A stretch of DNA of 64,000 nucleotides from Bordetella genomosp. 9 (GCF_002119725.1 NZ_CP021109.1:3038001-3102000); one strand, 5' to 3'; shown: positions 37,540 to 47,007, counted from the first letter of the stretch. Notes: generated by a model not told the origin, from the sequence alone. Translations and numbers: made by a program.

Positions 37540-38418
37540 TCAGAACGCCCACTCCAGCGTGACCGGGTCGCCAACGCGCAGGCGCGCACCGGCGCCGGCA
37601 TGAACGATTGCGTTCTGGCCGAACACGACGCCGATGTCCGCGCTGCGTGTCGCAGTCAGGGTCAGGCCCGGCTCGTCGCCGCGCTCGCCGCTTTCCTGGT
37701 CGACGTCCGGAATCCCGCAACGCGTGCATGGCTTGACCAGGGCCAGCCGAACGCCCTCGCCGCAGGTCAGCAGGGCCAGATGGTCTTCCTCGTAGGCGCC
37801 CAGGTCATCGCCATCCAGCACGATATTCGGCCGGAAGCGGTCCATCGACACGGGCGCCCGGCCCTTGGCCCCAAGGACGCGGTTCAATTCATTCAGGGAT
37901 GCCTGGTTCGCGACCAGGATGGGGAAACCGTCCGCGAAACCGAACAGATGGTCGCCCTCGAAGCCCGCAGACAACGTGGGGTTGGCCTCGCGCCAGCGTC
38001 CTACCCAGTCGCGGCTCGTGGCGCGGTTCGCCGTCTGGACATCCACCCATAACAAGCGGCAGGGGATGCCCAGGTAGCGGCTGAACCATTGCGCAGCATC
38101 CTCGCTTTCGGCCTGCGCGGTGAAGGTATCGCGCCACACGGTGACGGACTCCGGACATTGCGACCGCTGCGAGCCGTCCAGAGGCACCTCGAGCAAGGGC
38201 ATGCCGGGCGCCCGCAATTGCAGATGCGTGTCTGTCAGCGCGGTGCGGACGAGCGCCATGCGGGGGTGCTGCCGTTGTGTCAGGAACTGGCCGCCGGACA
38301 CAACCAGCCACTGGCGATCGAAGGCCAGGCCGGCTGTCGTGATGGGCGCGGCGTCGAGCCCGATGCCCGCACAGGATTTGACCGGGTAAATATGCAGACT
38401 GCGAATCGAAAGGGGCAT
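37540..38418 (-). CDS. MOSC domain protein, YcbX-like
   Basis: This 292-residue protein has a MOSC N-terminal barrel (SLHIYPVKSCAGIGLDAAPI, DRQWLVVSGGQFLTQRQHPRM) and a MOSC domain (about 130-290). The domain carries the conserved cysteine motif (LVKPCTRCGIPDVDQ) and FRPNIVLDG. Related proteins (YcbX, mARC) are molybdenum-cofactor enzymes that reduce N-hydroxylated compounds such as hydroxylaminopurine. E. coli YcbX carries an extra ferredoxin domain; it is not fused here. The reductase gene at 36047-37093 encodes a ferredoxin module nearby, a possible but unproven partner. The start at 38418 (MPLSIRSLHIYP) fits the family. Confidence 0.88.
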   Translation of the reverse strand: MPLSIRSLHIYPVKSCAGIGLDAAPITTAGLAFDRQWLVVSGGQFLTQRQHPRMALVRTALTDTHLQLRAPGMPLLEVPLDGSQRSQCPESVTVWRDTFTAQAESEDAAQWFSRYLGIPCRLLWVDVQTANRATSRDWVGRWREANPTLSAGFEGDHLFGFADGFPILVANQASLNELNRVLGAKGRAPVSMDRFRPNIVLDGDDLGAYEEDHLALLTCGEGVRLALVKPCTRCGIPDVDQESGERGDEPGLTLTATRSADIGVVFGQNAIVHAGAGARLRVGDPVTLEWAF

Positions 38419-38533
38419 GGCGGACTTGGGCAGGATCTGAAACCTGCGCAAGCATAGCAACAATCCGCCATGCGGCGCGCCGGCTGCGCGGCCGCCGCCA
38501 TGCGCGGCGAACAGACCGCGATCGCCGCCGCGA

Positions 38534-39457
38534 TCAGCCGACCAGCCGCAACGCGTCCAGCGGGGTCAGGGCCTTGAAACTGGAGCGGGTGGCGATATGC
38601 TCCGGCCGCGGCGCCAACCCGTACTTCGGCGCGCCGAGCGCGTTCTCCACGCTGTTGTAGACCATGAACACATTGGCCCGCGGCCAGGGGGAGATATTGC
38701 TGTTCGAGCCGTGCATCGTGTTGCAGTCGAAGAACACCACCGAACCCGCCTTGGCCGTCATCGCGCGGATTCCGCCCTGCTCCACCAGCATCTGCAGGCT
38801 GACCGGATCCGGCACGCCATACTCCTGCTTTTTCAGCGACTGCTTGTAGTGTTCCTGCGGCGTCTGGCCGACGCACGAGACGAACTGGCGATGCGATCCC
38901 GGCACAAGCATGAGAGGCCCGTTGCACACATTGTTGTCGGTCAGCAGGACCGAGCAGCTCAAAGCGCGCATGGCGGGCATGCCGTCTTCGACGTGCCAGG
39001 TTTCAAAGTCGGAGTGCCAATAGAACTCCTTGCCTTTGAAGCCAGGCTTCATATTCGCGCGGGACTGGTGGATATAGACTTCGGAGCCCAGGATCTGCCG
39101 CGCCACATTGATCAGCCGCGGGTCCCGGGCCAGGCGCGACATCATCGGGCTAAACTGGTGCACCATGAAGATCGAGCGCACGGCATTGCTGCCCGGTTCC
39201 GTGATCGCTTCCTCGCGGCGGATGATGGCCGGGTCGCGCGCCATGCGCGAGACCTCGGCGATCAGCGCCTGCACCTCATTTTCCGGCAGCAGGTCTTCAA
39301 GCAATAGAAATCCGTCACGCTCGTAGGACTGCAACTGTTCGCCCGGCAGTGCCTGCGCATAGCGGCCTTCGCCGTACACGACGGGATCCTGGCGCGTGAT
39401 GATGGCGGCGCTGCGGTCCGTACGCGAGGCGTACGGATCCTTGGCGGTTGAAATCAT
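38534..39457 (-). CDS. ectD: Ectoine hydroxylase
   Basis: EctD is a 2-oxoglutarate- and Fe(II)-dependent dioxygenase making 5-hydroxyectoine from ectoine. The 307-residue product shows the iron-binding H-x-D in FYWHSDFETWH and the distal His in NTMHGSNSN. The EctD signature is present (FQ-like MVHQFSPMMSRLARDPRL). The length is normal. A very strong ribosome site (GAGGAGG) stands six bases before the ATG. It is last in ectR-ectA-ectB-ectC-ectD, 15 bases behind ectC, so the strain should make both ectoine and hydroxyectoine. Confidence 0.96.
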   Translation of the reverse strand: MISTAKDPYASRTDRSAAIITRQDPVVYGEGRYAQALPGEQLQSYERDGFLLLEDLLPENEVQALIAEVSRMARDPAIIRREEAITEPGSNAVRSIFMVHQFSPMMSRLARDPRLINVARQILGSEVYIHQSRANMKPGFKGKEFYWHSDFETWHVEDGMPAMRALSCSVLLTDNNVCNGPLMLVPGSHRQFVSCVGQTPQEHYKQSLKKQEYGVPDPVSLQMLVEQGGIRAMTAKAGSVVFFDCNTMHGSNSNISPWPRANVFMVYNSVENALGAPKYGLAPRPEHIATRSSFKALTPLDALRLVG

Positions 39458-39472
39458 GTCGTTCCTCCTCGA

Positions 39473-39871
39473 TCAGGCCGCGTCCTGTTCGGGCAGCGGG
39501 TACACGCCATTCTTGTCATGCACTTCCTGCCCCGTCAGCGGCGGATTGAAGACGCAGATGACGCGCAGCGGCTTTTCGCCCCCGCACAGCCAGTGCTCGT
39601 CGTGTTCGTTCAGCGCATACACCACGCCCGGGCCCAGCTCGTAGCGCTTGCCGTCGGCGATGGTTTCAAGCGAACCGTCGCCTTCGATGCACCACACGGC
39701 TTCCAAGTGATTCTTGTAGTGGATGTGCGTGCGGGTGTGCGGGAAGATCGTGGTTTCGTGAAAGGAAAAGCCCATCCCGTCCTGCTTCAGGAGCACCCGG
39801 CGGCTCATCCAGGTATCGGTGCGCACCTCGTCCTTGGTGCCGATTACGTCCTTGACATTGCGTACGATCAT
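39473..39871 (-). CDS. ectC: L-ectoine synthase
   Basis: EctC closes the ring of N-gamma-acetyl-diaminobutyrate to give ectoine. The 132-residue cupin-fold protein starts MIVRNVKDVIGTKDEV and keeps the cupin motif residues (MGFSFHETTIFPHTRTHIHYKNHLEAVWC; ALNEHDEHWL). The start overlaps the ectB stop by one base (TAATG), and GGAGG lies eight bases upstream inside ectB, giving coupled translation. Confidence 0.97.
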   Translation of the reverse strand: MIVRNVKDVIGTKDEVRTDTWMSRRVLLKQDGMGFSFHETTIFPHTRTHIHYKNHLEAVWCIEGDGSLETIADGKRYELGPGVVYALNEHDEHWLCGGEKPLRVICVFNPPLTGQEVHDKNGVYPLPEQDAA

Positions 39872-41175
39872 TAGCGTTTTCCTCCGAATTTCAGGATGCG
39901 GGCGGATTGCCCGGCTTCGGCGAGCACGTCTGCCACGCTCGCTTCGATGGCATCGAGTCCGCGCTTGAGCAGGTCGTCCTCGATGGTCAGGGCGGGCAGG
40001 ACCTTCAGCACTTCGTCGTGCGCGCCCGACGTTTCGATGACCACGCCCCGTTCGAACGCCTTGCGGGCAATCCGGTTCGCCAGCTCAGGCTGGGCCGCGG
40101 TAACGAGGCCCTGAATCAAGCCGCGTCCACGCACTGCCAGGCCGCTGCCCGGATAGCTGTGCGCGAGGTTCTCCAGCCAATCGCGCACCAGCCGTTCCTT
40201 GCGCTGGATTTCACGGGAGAACGCGTCGTCCGCCCAATAGGTGTCGAGCGCCGCGGCCGCCGTGACGAACGCGAGGTTGTTGCCGCGGAAGGTGCCGCTG
40301 TGCGCGCCGGGCTTCCATACGTCCAGTTCCGGCTTCATGAGCACCAGCGACATCGGCAGGCCGAAGCCCGACAGCGATTTCGACAGCGTGATGATGTCCG
40401 GGTGGATGCCCGCGGTCTCGAAGCTGAAGAACGTTCCCGTGCGGCCGCATCCCACCTGGATGTCATCGACGATAAGCAGCATGTCGTGCCGGCGGCAGAC
40501 CTTTTCCAGTTCCTGCAGCCAGCGCAGCGTCGCGACGTTCACGCCGCCCTCGCCCTGTACCGTCTCGACGATGACCGCGGCGGGCTTGTCCATGCCGCTG
40601 CTCGGATCATCCAGCATGCGCTCCAGGTAGGCCATGGTGTCGACGTCCGGGCCGAAGTACCCGTCGTACGGCACGAAGGTCGTATTGCCAAGCGCGTAGC
40701 CGGCCGCGTCGCGGAACTTGGCGTTGGCGGTGGCCTGCAGTGATCCGCCGCTGACACCGTGGAAGGCATGCGTAAACGAGATGATGTTGGAGCGTCCCTT
40801 GACCTGCCGGGCGATCTTCAGCGCCGCTTCAACCGCGTTGGTGCCGGTGGGTCCCGTGAACTGCAGGGTGTACCGCCACTTGCGCGGCGCCAGCAGCACC
40901 TTGTCCACCGTTTCCAGGAACTGCTTCTTCGCGCTGGTGGCCATATCGAGTCCGTGAACCACGCCGTCGGAATCCAGGTATTCCATCAGCCGCGCCTTGA
41001 ACAGCGGGTTGTTGTGGCCATAGTTCAGCGTGCCGGCGCCGCTGAAGAAATCGATGTATTCCGTGCCTTCCTCATCGATCAGCATCGAGCCGCGGGCCTG
41101 ATTGAAAATCACGGGAAAGGAGCGGATGTAGCCGCGGACTTCCGACTCCATGCGATCGAAGATTTTCAGGTCCAT
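39871..41175 (-). CDS. ectB: Diaminobutyrate--2-oxoglutarate aminotransferase
   Basis: EctB converts aspartate semialdehyde and glutamate to 2,4-diaminobutyrate, the first step of ectoine synthesis. The 434-residue product is a class III PLP aminotransferase: FFSGAGTLNYGHNNP, QFTGPTGTNAVEAALK, HAFHGVSGGS, and the cofactor region IVDDIQVGCGRTGTFFSFE and TLSKSLSGFG with the Schiff-base Lys. AGGAG lies nine bases upstream of the ATG at 41175; the longer frame to 41232 lacks homology. It is 89 bases behind ectA. Confidence 0.96.
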   Translation of the reverse strand: MDLKIFDRMESEVRGYIRSFPVIFNQARGSMLIDEEGTEYIDFFSGAGTLNYGHNNPLFKARLMEYLDSDGVVHGLDMATSAKKQFLETVDKVLLAPRKWRYTLQFTGPTGTNAVEAALKIARQVKGRSNIISFTHAFHGVSGGSLQATANAKFRDAAGYALGNTTFVPYDGYFGPDVDTMAYLERMLDDPSSGMDKPAAVIVETVQGEGGVNVATLRWLQELEKVCRRHDMLLIVDDIQVGCGRTGTFFSFETAGIHPDIITLSKSLSGFGLPMSLVLMKPELDVWKPGAHSGTFRGNNLAFVTAAAALDTYWADDAFSREIQRKERLVRDWLENLAHSYPGSGLAVRGRGLIQGLVTAAQPELANRIARKAFERGVVIETSGAHDEVLKVLPALTIEDDLLKRGLDAIEASVADVLAEAGQSARILKFGGKR

Positions 41176-41264
41176 ATCGTGGTCTCCTAAAGCTAGGTGG
41201 ACACCGGGGCGCCGCGGCGATGAACCGCGCAATGTCCCGGCGCAAAGGGGAGGCTGACGAGGCG

Positions 41265-41834
41265 TCAGAACGGAATCGAGGCGAATGGCCCGATCCGCAG
41301 AAGCATCTCGTCGTCGTGGTCGGCATGCCCGAACAGCTGCTTGCCGAAGAAGGGTTGCTCGGCGATGTGAGCGCCGAGATCGGCGGCCAGGCCGATGAAG
41401 GTCTGGCGAGAGGCCCGGTTGTCGGGCCCAACCGTGGTTTCGAGGTTCCGTACGCCCGCCAGCACGGGCCGGCGAAGCAGTTCATGGAGCATGTGACGCG
41501 CCAGCCGCTGGCCGCGGGCCCTGCCATGCACAGCCACCTGCCACACGAACACGCAGTCCGGCCGGCCAGGGGGAACGTACGCGGATACGAAGCCGTCGAT
41601 GCTGCCGCCGGCACTCTCGGCCACCACGCAGGTGTCGCGGAAGTGCTCGCACAGCAATAGATAGGCGTAGGTGGAATTCAGATCCAGCGGCGGGCATTCG
41701 CCGACCAGGCGATGGACCGCGGCGCCGTCGGCCAGGCGCGGCGCGCGCAACAGATGACGGGATGGAGAATCGTGCGACGTGGACGTTTGCGCGGCCGGCG
41801 CGATGCCGGCGCGGTTGATGGCCCCACCCGTCAT
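41265..41834 (-). CDS. ectA: L-2,4-diaminobutyrate N-acetyltransferase
   Basis: EctA acetylates the gamma amino group of diaminobutyrate using acetyl-CoA. The 189-residue GNAT protein shows [16 protein letters not shown], a strong EctA marker, [21 protein letters not shown] (acetyl-CoA loop) and [17 protein letters not shown]. The N-terminus (about 30 residues) is longer than in many EctA proteins. The start overlaps the ectR stop by four bases (ATGA), so translation is coupled to the regulator. Confidence 0.95.
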   Translation of the reverse strand: MTGGAINRAGIAPAAQTSTSHDSPSRHLLRAPRLADGAAVHRLVGECPPLDLNSTYAYLLLCEHFRDTCVVAESAGGSIDGFVSAYVPPGRPDCVFVWQVAVHGRARGQRLARHMLHELLRRPVLAGVRNLETTVGPDNRASRQTFIGLAADLGAHIAEQPFFGKQLFGHADHDDEMLLRIGPFASIPF

Positions 41835-42424
41835 ACCACCAGGCCCGATTCCGGCGCGGGGCCGCCCGTCGGCACGTCGAGAATGGGGGAAGCCGCGTCA
41901 TGCGCGTCCACCGGCGCGGCCTGGCCGCCCTGCTCCATCAGGGCCACGATGCGTTCGAGCGACAGCGTGATGGTCGCCTGCTCGAGTTCCGGCAAGGCGT
42001 TCAGCGCGTCGGCCAGGTGTTTCTGCAAAGGCGACGGCGCCTGCTGCGCCAGCTCGATGCCGGCTCCGGTGGCGGTGACGAAGACAGTGCGGCGGTCTTC
42101 GCGGCCGCGCTCGCGGCGGACCAGGCCTTTGTCTTCCAGGCGATCCAGGATACCCACCACGGTGCTCGGGCTGACATGAATTTCCCGGCTGATGGCGGTG
42201 GACGTGATGGGTCCGAGCGCGATCACGGTGCGCAAACACATGAGCTGCGGCGCGGTGATGTGGCTGACGGCCGCCAACTGCCGCGAATGCAGGGCGATCG
42301 AACGCGTGATGCGGCGCAGAGCGCGCAGGATCCGCAGGTCGTACTGCTGGGAAGCCGCCGCGGGCGCGCCGGCTTGCGCCTGGTCGCGTGCGTGTTCGGG
42401 GGCGGGTGGCATACGTTCCGGCAT
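41831..42424 (-). CDS. ectR: MarR-family regulator of ectoine genes (EctR-like)
   Basis: This 197-residue MarR-type winged-helix protein stands first in the ect operon. The DNA-binding region is at about 70-140: [59 protein letters not shown], with the beta-wing at its end. The N-terminus is Pro/Ala-rich. In methylotrophs EctR represses ect genes; here it lies in front of, and in the same direction as, ectA, so it should control itself. The start at 42424 (MPERMPP) is chosen; the frame to 42496 would read into the repeated operator region. Three TTCKAGYGAA elements stand 17-101 bases upstream. Confidence 0.88.
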   Translation of the reverse strand: MPERMPPAPEHARDQAQAGAPAAASQQYDLRILRALRRITRSIALHSRQLAAVSHITAPQLMCLRTVIALGPITSTAISREIHVSPSTVVGILDRLEDKGLVRRERGREDRRTVFVTATGAGIELAQQAPSPLQKHLADALNALPELEQATITLSLERIVALMEQGGQAAPVDAHDAASPILDVPTGGPAPESGLVV

Positions 42425-42440
42425 GGCTGTGGTAGACCGA

Positions 42441-42525
42441 TTCGAGTGAAATGACTTCGAGCGAAGTAAATGCTGCTGAAGTAAAAGCAACACCAATAAA
42501 TGCTGTTGAAGTCACTTCTAGTGAA
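42441..42525. promoter_or_regulatory. Repeated TTCKAGYGAA elements upstream of ectR, likely operators
   Basis: ttcgagtgaa (42441-42450), ttcgagcgaa (42456-42465) and ttctagtgaa (42516-42525) share a symmetric TTC-n4-GAA core. The second lies in a perfect inverted repeat, acttcg-ag-cgaagt (42454-42467), and the third in tcact-tct-agtga (42512-42524). Symmetric sites of this kind in front of a MarR gene are the expected form of its operators. Confidence 0.65.
42468..42512. repeat. Two 15-base direct repeats upstream of ectR
   Basis: aaatgctgctgaagt (42468-42482) and aaatgctgttgaagt (42498-42512) differ at one base and start exactly 30 bases apart, about three helical turns. They are interleaved with the palindromic elements and lie where the ect promoter should be. 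Confidence 0.75.
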
Positions 42526-42580
42526 TTAATTTGAGTACGAATTATATCGGCAGAAGCGGAGCATGGGAACCCCGCAAAAG

Positions 42581-42610
42581 AAAAACGGCCCGGGAGTCAC
42601 TCCCGGGCCG
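42581..42610 (-). terminator. Intrinsic terminator of parC
   Basis: A perfect 11-pair stem, cggcccgggag/ctcccgggccg (42586-42596 and 42600-42610) with a three-base loop, is followed on the minus strand by TTTTTCTTTT. It lies 40 bases past the parC stop. Confidence 0.92.
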
Positions 42611-42649
42611 CGGCCAGAACGTGGGGTCGGCGCGTCAGGCCGGCGAGCG

Positions 42650-44959
42650 CTAAAGCACGGGCGACAACACAGGCTGCTTGGGCCGTACATCGAGCTGCCG
42701 CCCCTTGCGGGCGCGCTTTCCGACATAGGCGCCGAGGTCGGCGGGCTTGAGAATGTCTTCTACCGTCTTGTTCCGGTAGATACCTGTGGCGCGCAAACCG
42801 CCGGCGCCAATGGGCACCACCTGGGACAGGGCATCGTTGCCATCCAGCCCCATCAGGGTGGTGCCCCGGCCGCCGCCGGACAGCACCTTCACCTCGTCCA
42901 AGCCGAACACCAGGAATTTCCCTTTGGAAGACAGTAGGGCCAGCTGTTGCGCGCCTTCGAAAACCGGCACGGGCCGCAACAACGCGTCGCCCTCTTCCAG
43001 GGTCACGAACTGCTTGCCGCCGCGCTGGCGAGTGGCCATGTCGGCCAGCCGGGCGATGAAGCCGTACCCGCGCTGTGTCGCGAAGAGCCAGCGCGTATCC
43101 GCGGACGCCGCGATCATATGCACGATGCGCGTGCCGGACGCCAGGTCGATCATGGTGGTGATGGGCTGGCCATCGCCGCGCGCGGACGGCAGACTCGCCA
43201 CCGCCACCGAGTAGGCGCGGCCGTTGTCGCCCAGCGCAATCAAGGTGTCCGTGGTGCGACATTCGAAGGCGCCGTACAGATCGTCGCCCTGCTTGAAGCC
43301 GAATTGCGTGGCGTCGTGGCCGTGCCCCTGGCGGGCGCGCAACCAGCCCTTTTGCGAAACGATGACCGTGACGGGCTCGTCCACCACCCGGGTTTCGAGC
43401 ACTGCGCGTTCGGCCTCTTCGATCAGCGTGCGGCGCTCGTCGCCATACTGCTTGGCGTCCGCCTCGATTTCCCGCACGATGAGCCGCTTCAGCGACGAGG
43501 GATTGTCCAGCAGTTCCTGCAATTTGGCCTGCTCATCGCGCTTGCTGGAAAGCTCCTGTTCGACCTTGATGCCATCCAGGCGCGCCAGTTGTCGCAGGCG
43601 CATCTCCAGGATGTCCTCGGCCTGGCGCTCGGTGAGGTTGAAGCGCTCCATCAGCGCGGCGCGCGGCTCTTCGGACTCCCGTATGGTCTGGATAACCTCG
43701 TCGACATGCAGATAGACCACCATGCGCCCTTCCAGCACATGGATGCGGTCGATCACCTTGTCCAGGCGATGGCGGGTGCGCCGCGTGACCGTATCGGTGC
43801 GGAAGACCAGCCATTCCAGCAGGATTTCGCGCAGGGGTTTCTGGCGCGGACGGCCGTCCGTGCCGATGCATACCAGATTGACCGGCACGCTGTTTTCCAT
43901 GCTGGTCTGGGCCAACAAGGTATTCACGAACTCGTTGCGATCCACGCGCGACGTTTTCGGTTCGAAGACCAGGCGTACCGCCGCGTCCTTGCCCGATTCG
44001 TCGCGCACCGCGTCCAGCAGCCCCAGCATCTGGGCCTTGGCCTGCTGCTGCTCCGCGGTCAGCGCCTTCTTGCCGGCCTTGACCTTGGGATTGGTGATCT
44101 CTTCGATTTCCTCCAGCACGCGTTGGCACGACGTGCCGGGCGGCAGTTCGGTGACGACCAGCTGCCATTGGCCGCGCGCCAGTTCCTCGAACTGCCAGCG
44201 CGCACGCGCCTTCAGCGAGCCCCGGCCCGAGTTGTAGATCTGCGCGATGTCCGCGGCCGGCGTGATGATTTGGCCGCCCCCGGCAAAGTCGGGGCCGGGC
44301 ACGAGGGCATACAGCTCTTCGTCCGGCAGACCGGGACGCTTGAGCAAGGCCACGCAGGCCTGCGCAATTTCACGCAGATTGTGCGACGGGATCTCCGTCG
44401 CCATCCCCACGGCGATGCCGGACGCGCCGTTCAGCAGCATCATCGGCAATCGCGCCGGCAACATCTGCGGTTCCTGCTGGCTGCCGTCGTAGTTCGGGAT
44501 GAAGTCGACCGTGCCTTCTTCCAGTTCGTCCAGCAGCAGCCGGGCGATGGGCGTCAGCCGCGCTTCGGTGTAGCGCATGGCCGCCGCGTTGTCGCCGTCG
44601 CGGGAGCCGAAGTTGCCCTGGCCGTCGATCAAGGGATAACGCAGGCTGAAGTCCTGAGCCATGCGGACCATGGCGTCGTAGGCGGCCTGGTCGCCATGCG
44701 GGTGGTACTTGCCCAGCACGTCGCCCACGACGCGGGCGGATTTGACGGGCTTGGCCGTCGGTCCCAGGCCCATGGCCTGCATGGCGTAGAGAATGCGGCG
44801 CTGGACGGGCTTCTGCCCGTCGCCCACGTCGGGCAGCGCGCGCCCGCGCACCACGGATACGGCGTAGTCCAGATAGGCCTGCTCGGCGTAGCGGCCGAGG
44901 GTGATGGCGGCATCGCCCGATTCGGTATCGAAGAGGCCGGGTTGATTGCTGTCGGTCAT
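42650..44959 (-). CDS. parC: DNA topoisomerase IV subunit A
   Basis: ParC is the DNA-cutting subunit of topoisomerase IV, which unlinks daughter chromosomes. The 769-residue product has the breakage-reunion domain with the catalytic Tyr at about 130 ([11 protein letters not shown]) and the quinolone region [16 protein letters not shown]. The typical Ser at the E. coli Ser80 position is Gln here and Glu84 is Asp. A C-terminal beta-pinwheel domain follows ([36 protein letters not shown]). It lies 54 bases behind parE and ends at a strong terminator, so parE-parC form a transcription unit. Confidence 0.96.
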   Translation of the reverse strand: MTDSNQPGLFDTESGDAAITLGRYAEQAYLDYAVSVVRGRALPDVGDGQKPVQRRILYAMQAMGLGPTAKPVKSARVVGDVLGKYHPHGDQAAYDAMVRMAQDFSLRYPLIDGQGNFGSRDGDNAAAMRYTEARLTPIARLLLDELEEGTVDFIPNYDGSQQEPQMLPARLPMMLLNGASGIAVGMATEIPSHNLREIAQACVALLKRPGLPDEELYALVPGPDFAGGGQIITPAADIAQIYNSGRGSLKARARWQFEELARGQWQLVVTELPPGTSCQRVLEEIEEITNPKVKAGKKALTAEQQQAKAQMLGLLDAVRDESGKDAAVRLVFEPKTSRVDRNEFVNTLLAQTSMENSVPVNLVCIGTDGRPRQKPLREILLEWLVFRTDTVTRRTRHRLDKVIDRIHVLEGRMVVYLHVDEVIQTIRESEEPRAALMERFNLTERQAEDILEMRLRQLARLDGIKVEQELSSKRDEQAKLQELLDNPSSLKRLIVREIEADAKQYGDERRTLIEEAERAVLETRVVDEPVTVIVSQKGWLRARQGHGHDATQFGFKQGDDLYGAFECRTTDTLIALGDNGRAYSVAVASLPSARGDGQPITTMIDLASGTRIVHMIAASADTRWLFATQRGYGFIARLADMATRQRGGKQFVTLEEGDALLRPVPVFEGAQQLALLSSKGKFLVFGLDEVKVLSGGGRGTTLMGLDGNDALSQVVPIGAGGLRATGIYRNKTVEDILKPADLGAYVGKRARKGRQLDVRPKQPVLSPVL

Positions 44960-45013
44960 GTTGTCGGAAGATTGGGAACCGCCCGGTGCGTCTGGCGCCG
45001 GGCGGTGTCAGCA

Positions 45014-46975
45014 TCAGATGTCGAGTTCGGCGAGATTGCCCTTTTCTTCGAGCCAGGATCGGCGCTGCGCCGATTCGCCCTTGCCCATCAGCATGTCGAA
45101 CACGCGCGTCGTTTCCTCGGCGCTGAGATCGCCGTAGCTCACGGGCAGCAGCCGCCGCGTATCGGGATTCATGGTGGTTTCCCAGAGCTGCTCCGGACTC
45201 ATTTCGCCCAGGCCCTTGAACCGGCTGATGGTCCAGCTGCCCTCACGCAGACCTTCCTTGCGCAGCTTGTCCTGCACCGCCTCGAGTTCGCCGGCATCCA
45301 GACAATAGATCTTGCGCGGCGGCCGCTTGCCTTGGGCCGGCACGTCGACACGGAACAAGGGTGGGCGCGCCACATAGACCTTGCCGGCTTCCACCAGCTT
45401 GGGGAAGTGCTTGTAGAAAAGCGTCAGCAGCAGCACCTGGATGTGCGAACCGTCCACGTCGGCATCCGACAGGATGCAGATCCGGCCATAGCGCAGACCG
45501 GAAAGGTCGGGCGTATCGGCGGGCCCGTGCGGATCCACCCCGATGGCCACGGCGATGTCGTGGATCTCGTTGTTCGCGAACAGGCGGTCGCGTTCCACTT
45601 CCCAGGAGTTGAGCACCTTGCCGCGCAAGGGCAGGATGGCCTGGAATTCCTTGTCGCGCCCCATCTTTGCAGAGCCGCCGGCCGAATCGCCTTCCACCAG
45701 AAAGACCTCGGTGCGCGATGCGTCGCTGGATTCGCAATCGGTAAGCTTGCCGGGCAGAACCGCGACGCCGGAGCTTTTGCGCTTTTCCACCCGCTGGGCG
45801 GAACGCGCTCGCGCCTGCGCCTGGCGGATTGCCAGCTCCGCCAGCTTGCGGCCATATTCGACGTTGCTGTGCAGCCAGAGATCCAGGGCGCCGCGCGTGA
45901 AGCCGCCCACCAGGCGCACCGCGTCACGGCTGTTCAGCCTTTCCTTGATCTGGCCCTGGAATTGGGGATCGAGCACCTTGGCCGACAGCACGAAGCTGGC
46001 GCGCGCGAAAACGTCTTCCGGCAGCAGCTTCACGCCCTTCGGCAACAAGCCGTGCAGCTCGGCGAACCCCTTTACGGCATTGAAAAGCCCTTCGCGCAAA
46101 CCGGATTCGTGCGTGCCCCCAGCCGGCGTAGGGATCAGGTTGACGTAGGATTCGCGCACTGCGTTGCCGTCTTCCGTCCAGGCGACCACCCATTGCGCGC
46201 CTTCCCCTTCGGCGAAGGTGTCGTGGTCCGCGCCGGCATACTGGCTTCCCTCGAACATCGGAATCATCAGTTCCGCGCCGTCCAGCGCCTCCGTCAGATA
46301 CCCGCGCAGGCCGTCTTCGTAGAGCCACGATTTGGTGTCGCCGCTCTTTTCCACCGTCAGCGTGACGCGGGTACCGGGCAGCAGGACCGCCTTGCTGCGC
46401 AGCAGATGCGTCAATTCGGCCAGCGGGATATTGGGACTGTCGAAGTACTTGGGATCGGGCCAGACGCGCACGCGCGTCCCGGATTTCTTCCTGGGCACGC
46501 CGGTATAGGGCGCCAGGGGCTCGGCAACGTCGCCATCGCGGAACACCATGCGATGGACGCCGCCGTCGCGCCACACGATGACCTCCAGCCGGGATGCAAG
46601 GGCATTGGTGACGGAAACGCCCACGCCATGCAGGCCGCCGGAAAACGCATAGGCGCCGCCGCCCTGCTTGTCGAATTTGCCGCCAGCGTGCAGGCGCGTG
46701 AACACCAGCTCGACCACCGGCGCGTTTTCCTCGGGATGCACCCCAACCGGAATTCCGCGGCCTTCGTCTTCGACCGACACGCTGCCATCGGCGTGCAGGG
46801 TGACCTGGATATGCTTGCCATTGCCGGCCAGCGCCTCGTCCGCGGCGTTATCGATGACTTCCTGCACGATATGCAGCGGATTTTCGGTGCGGGTGTACAT
46901 GCCCGGGCGCTGCCGCACGGGTTCCAGACCTTTCAGGACCCGGATGGACGCCTCTGTATAGCGTGGAGTGGCCAA
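45014..46975 (-). CDS. parE: DNA topoisomerase IV subunit B
   Basis: ParE is the ATPase subunit of topoisomerase IV. The 653-residue product has the GHKL ATPase domain (QEVIDNAADEALAGN, DEGRGIPVGVHPEE, GGLHGVGVSVTNALS-like residues GGLHGVGVSVTNALA), the transducer, and the TOPRIM domain (VEGDSAGGSA, PLRGKVLN, DADVDGSHI). The initiator is probably TTG (46973-46975). It is preceded by the ribosome site GGGGAT six bases upstream and starts the family sequence (M/L)ATPRYTEASIRVL. No ATG fits this position. A TAGAAT -10 box lies at 47008-47013, giving a leader of about 25 bases. Confidence 0.94.
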   Translation of the reverse strand: MATPRYTEASIRVLKGLEPVRQRPGMYTRTENPLHIVQEVIDNAADEALAGNGKHIQVTLHADGSVSVEDEGRGIPVGVHPEENAPVVELVFTRLHAGGKFDKQGGGAYAFSGGLHGVGVSVTNALASRLEVIVWRDGGVHRMVFRDGDVAEPLAPYTGVPRKKSGTRVRVWPDPKYFDSPNIPLAELTHLLRSKAVLLPGTRVTLTVEKSGDTKSWLYEDGLRGYLTEALDGAELMIPMFEGSQYAGADHDTFAEGEGAQWVVAWTEDGNAVRESYVNLIPTPAGGTHESGLREGLFNAVKGFAELHGLLPKGVKLLPEDVFARASFVLSAKVLDPQFQGQIKERLNSRDAVRLVGGFTRGALDLWLHSNVEYGRKLAELAIRQAQARARSAQRVEKRKSSGVAVLPGKLTDCESSDASRTEVFLVEGDSAGGSAKMGRDKEFQAILPLRGKVLNSWEVERDRLFANNEIHDIAVAIGVDPHGPADTPDLSGLRYGRICILSDADVDGSHIQVLLLTLFYKHFPKLVEAGKVYVARPPLFRVDVPAQGKRPPRKIYCLDAGELEAVQDKLRKEGLREGSWTISRFKGLGEMSPEQLWETTMNPDTRRLLPVSYGDLSAEETTRVFDMLMGKGESAQRRSWLEEKGNLAELDI

Positions 46976-47007
46976 GTTATCCCCAACCTCTGTGGAAAAA
47001 AACCGAC

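Noticed and set aside
46977-46985. DnaA-box-like TTATCCCCA next to parE
   Set aside because: It has one mismatch to the consensus, occurs without a cluster of further boxes, and is explained as the complement of the parE ribosome site GGGGATAA.
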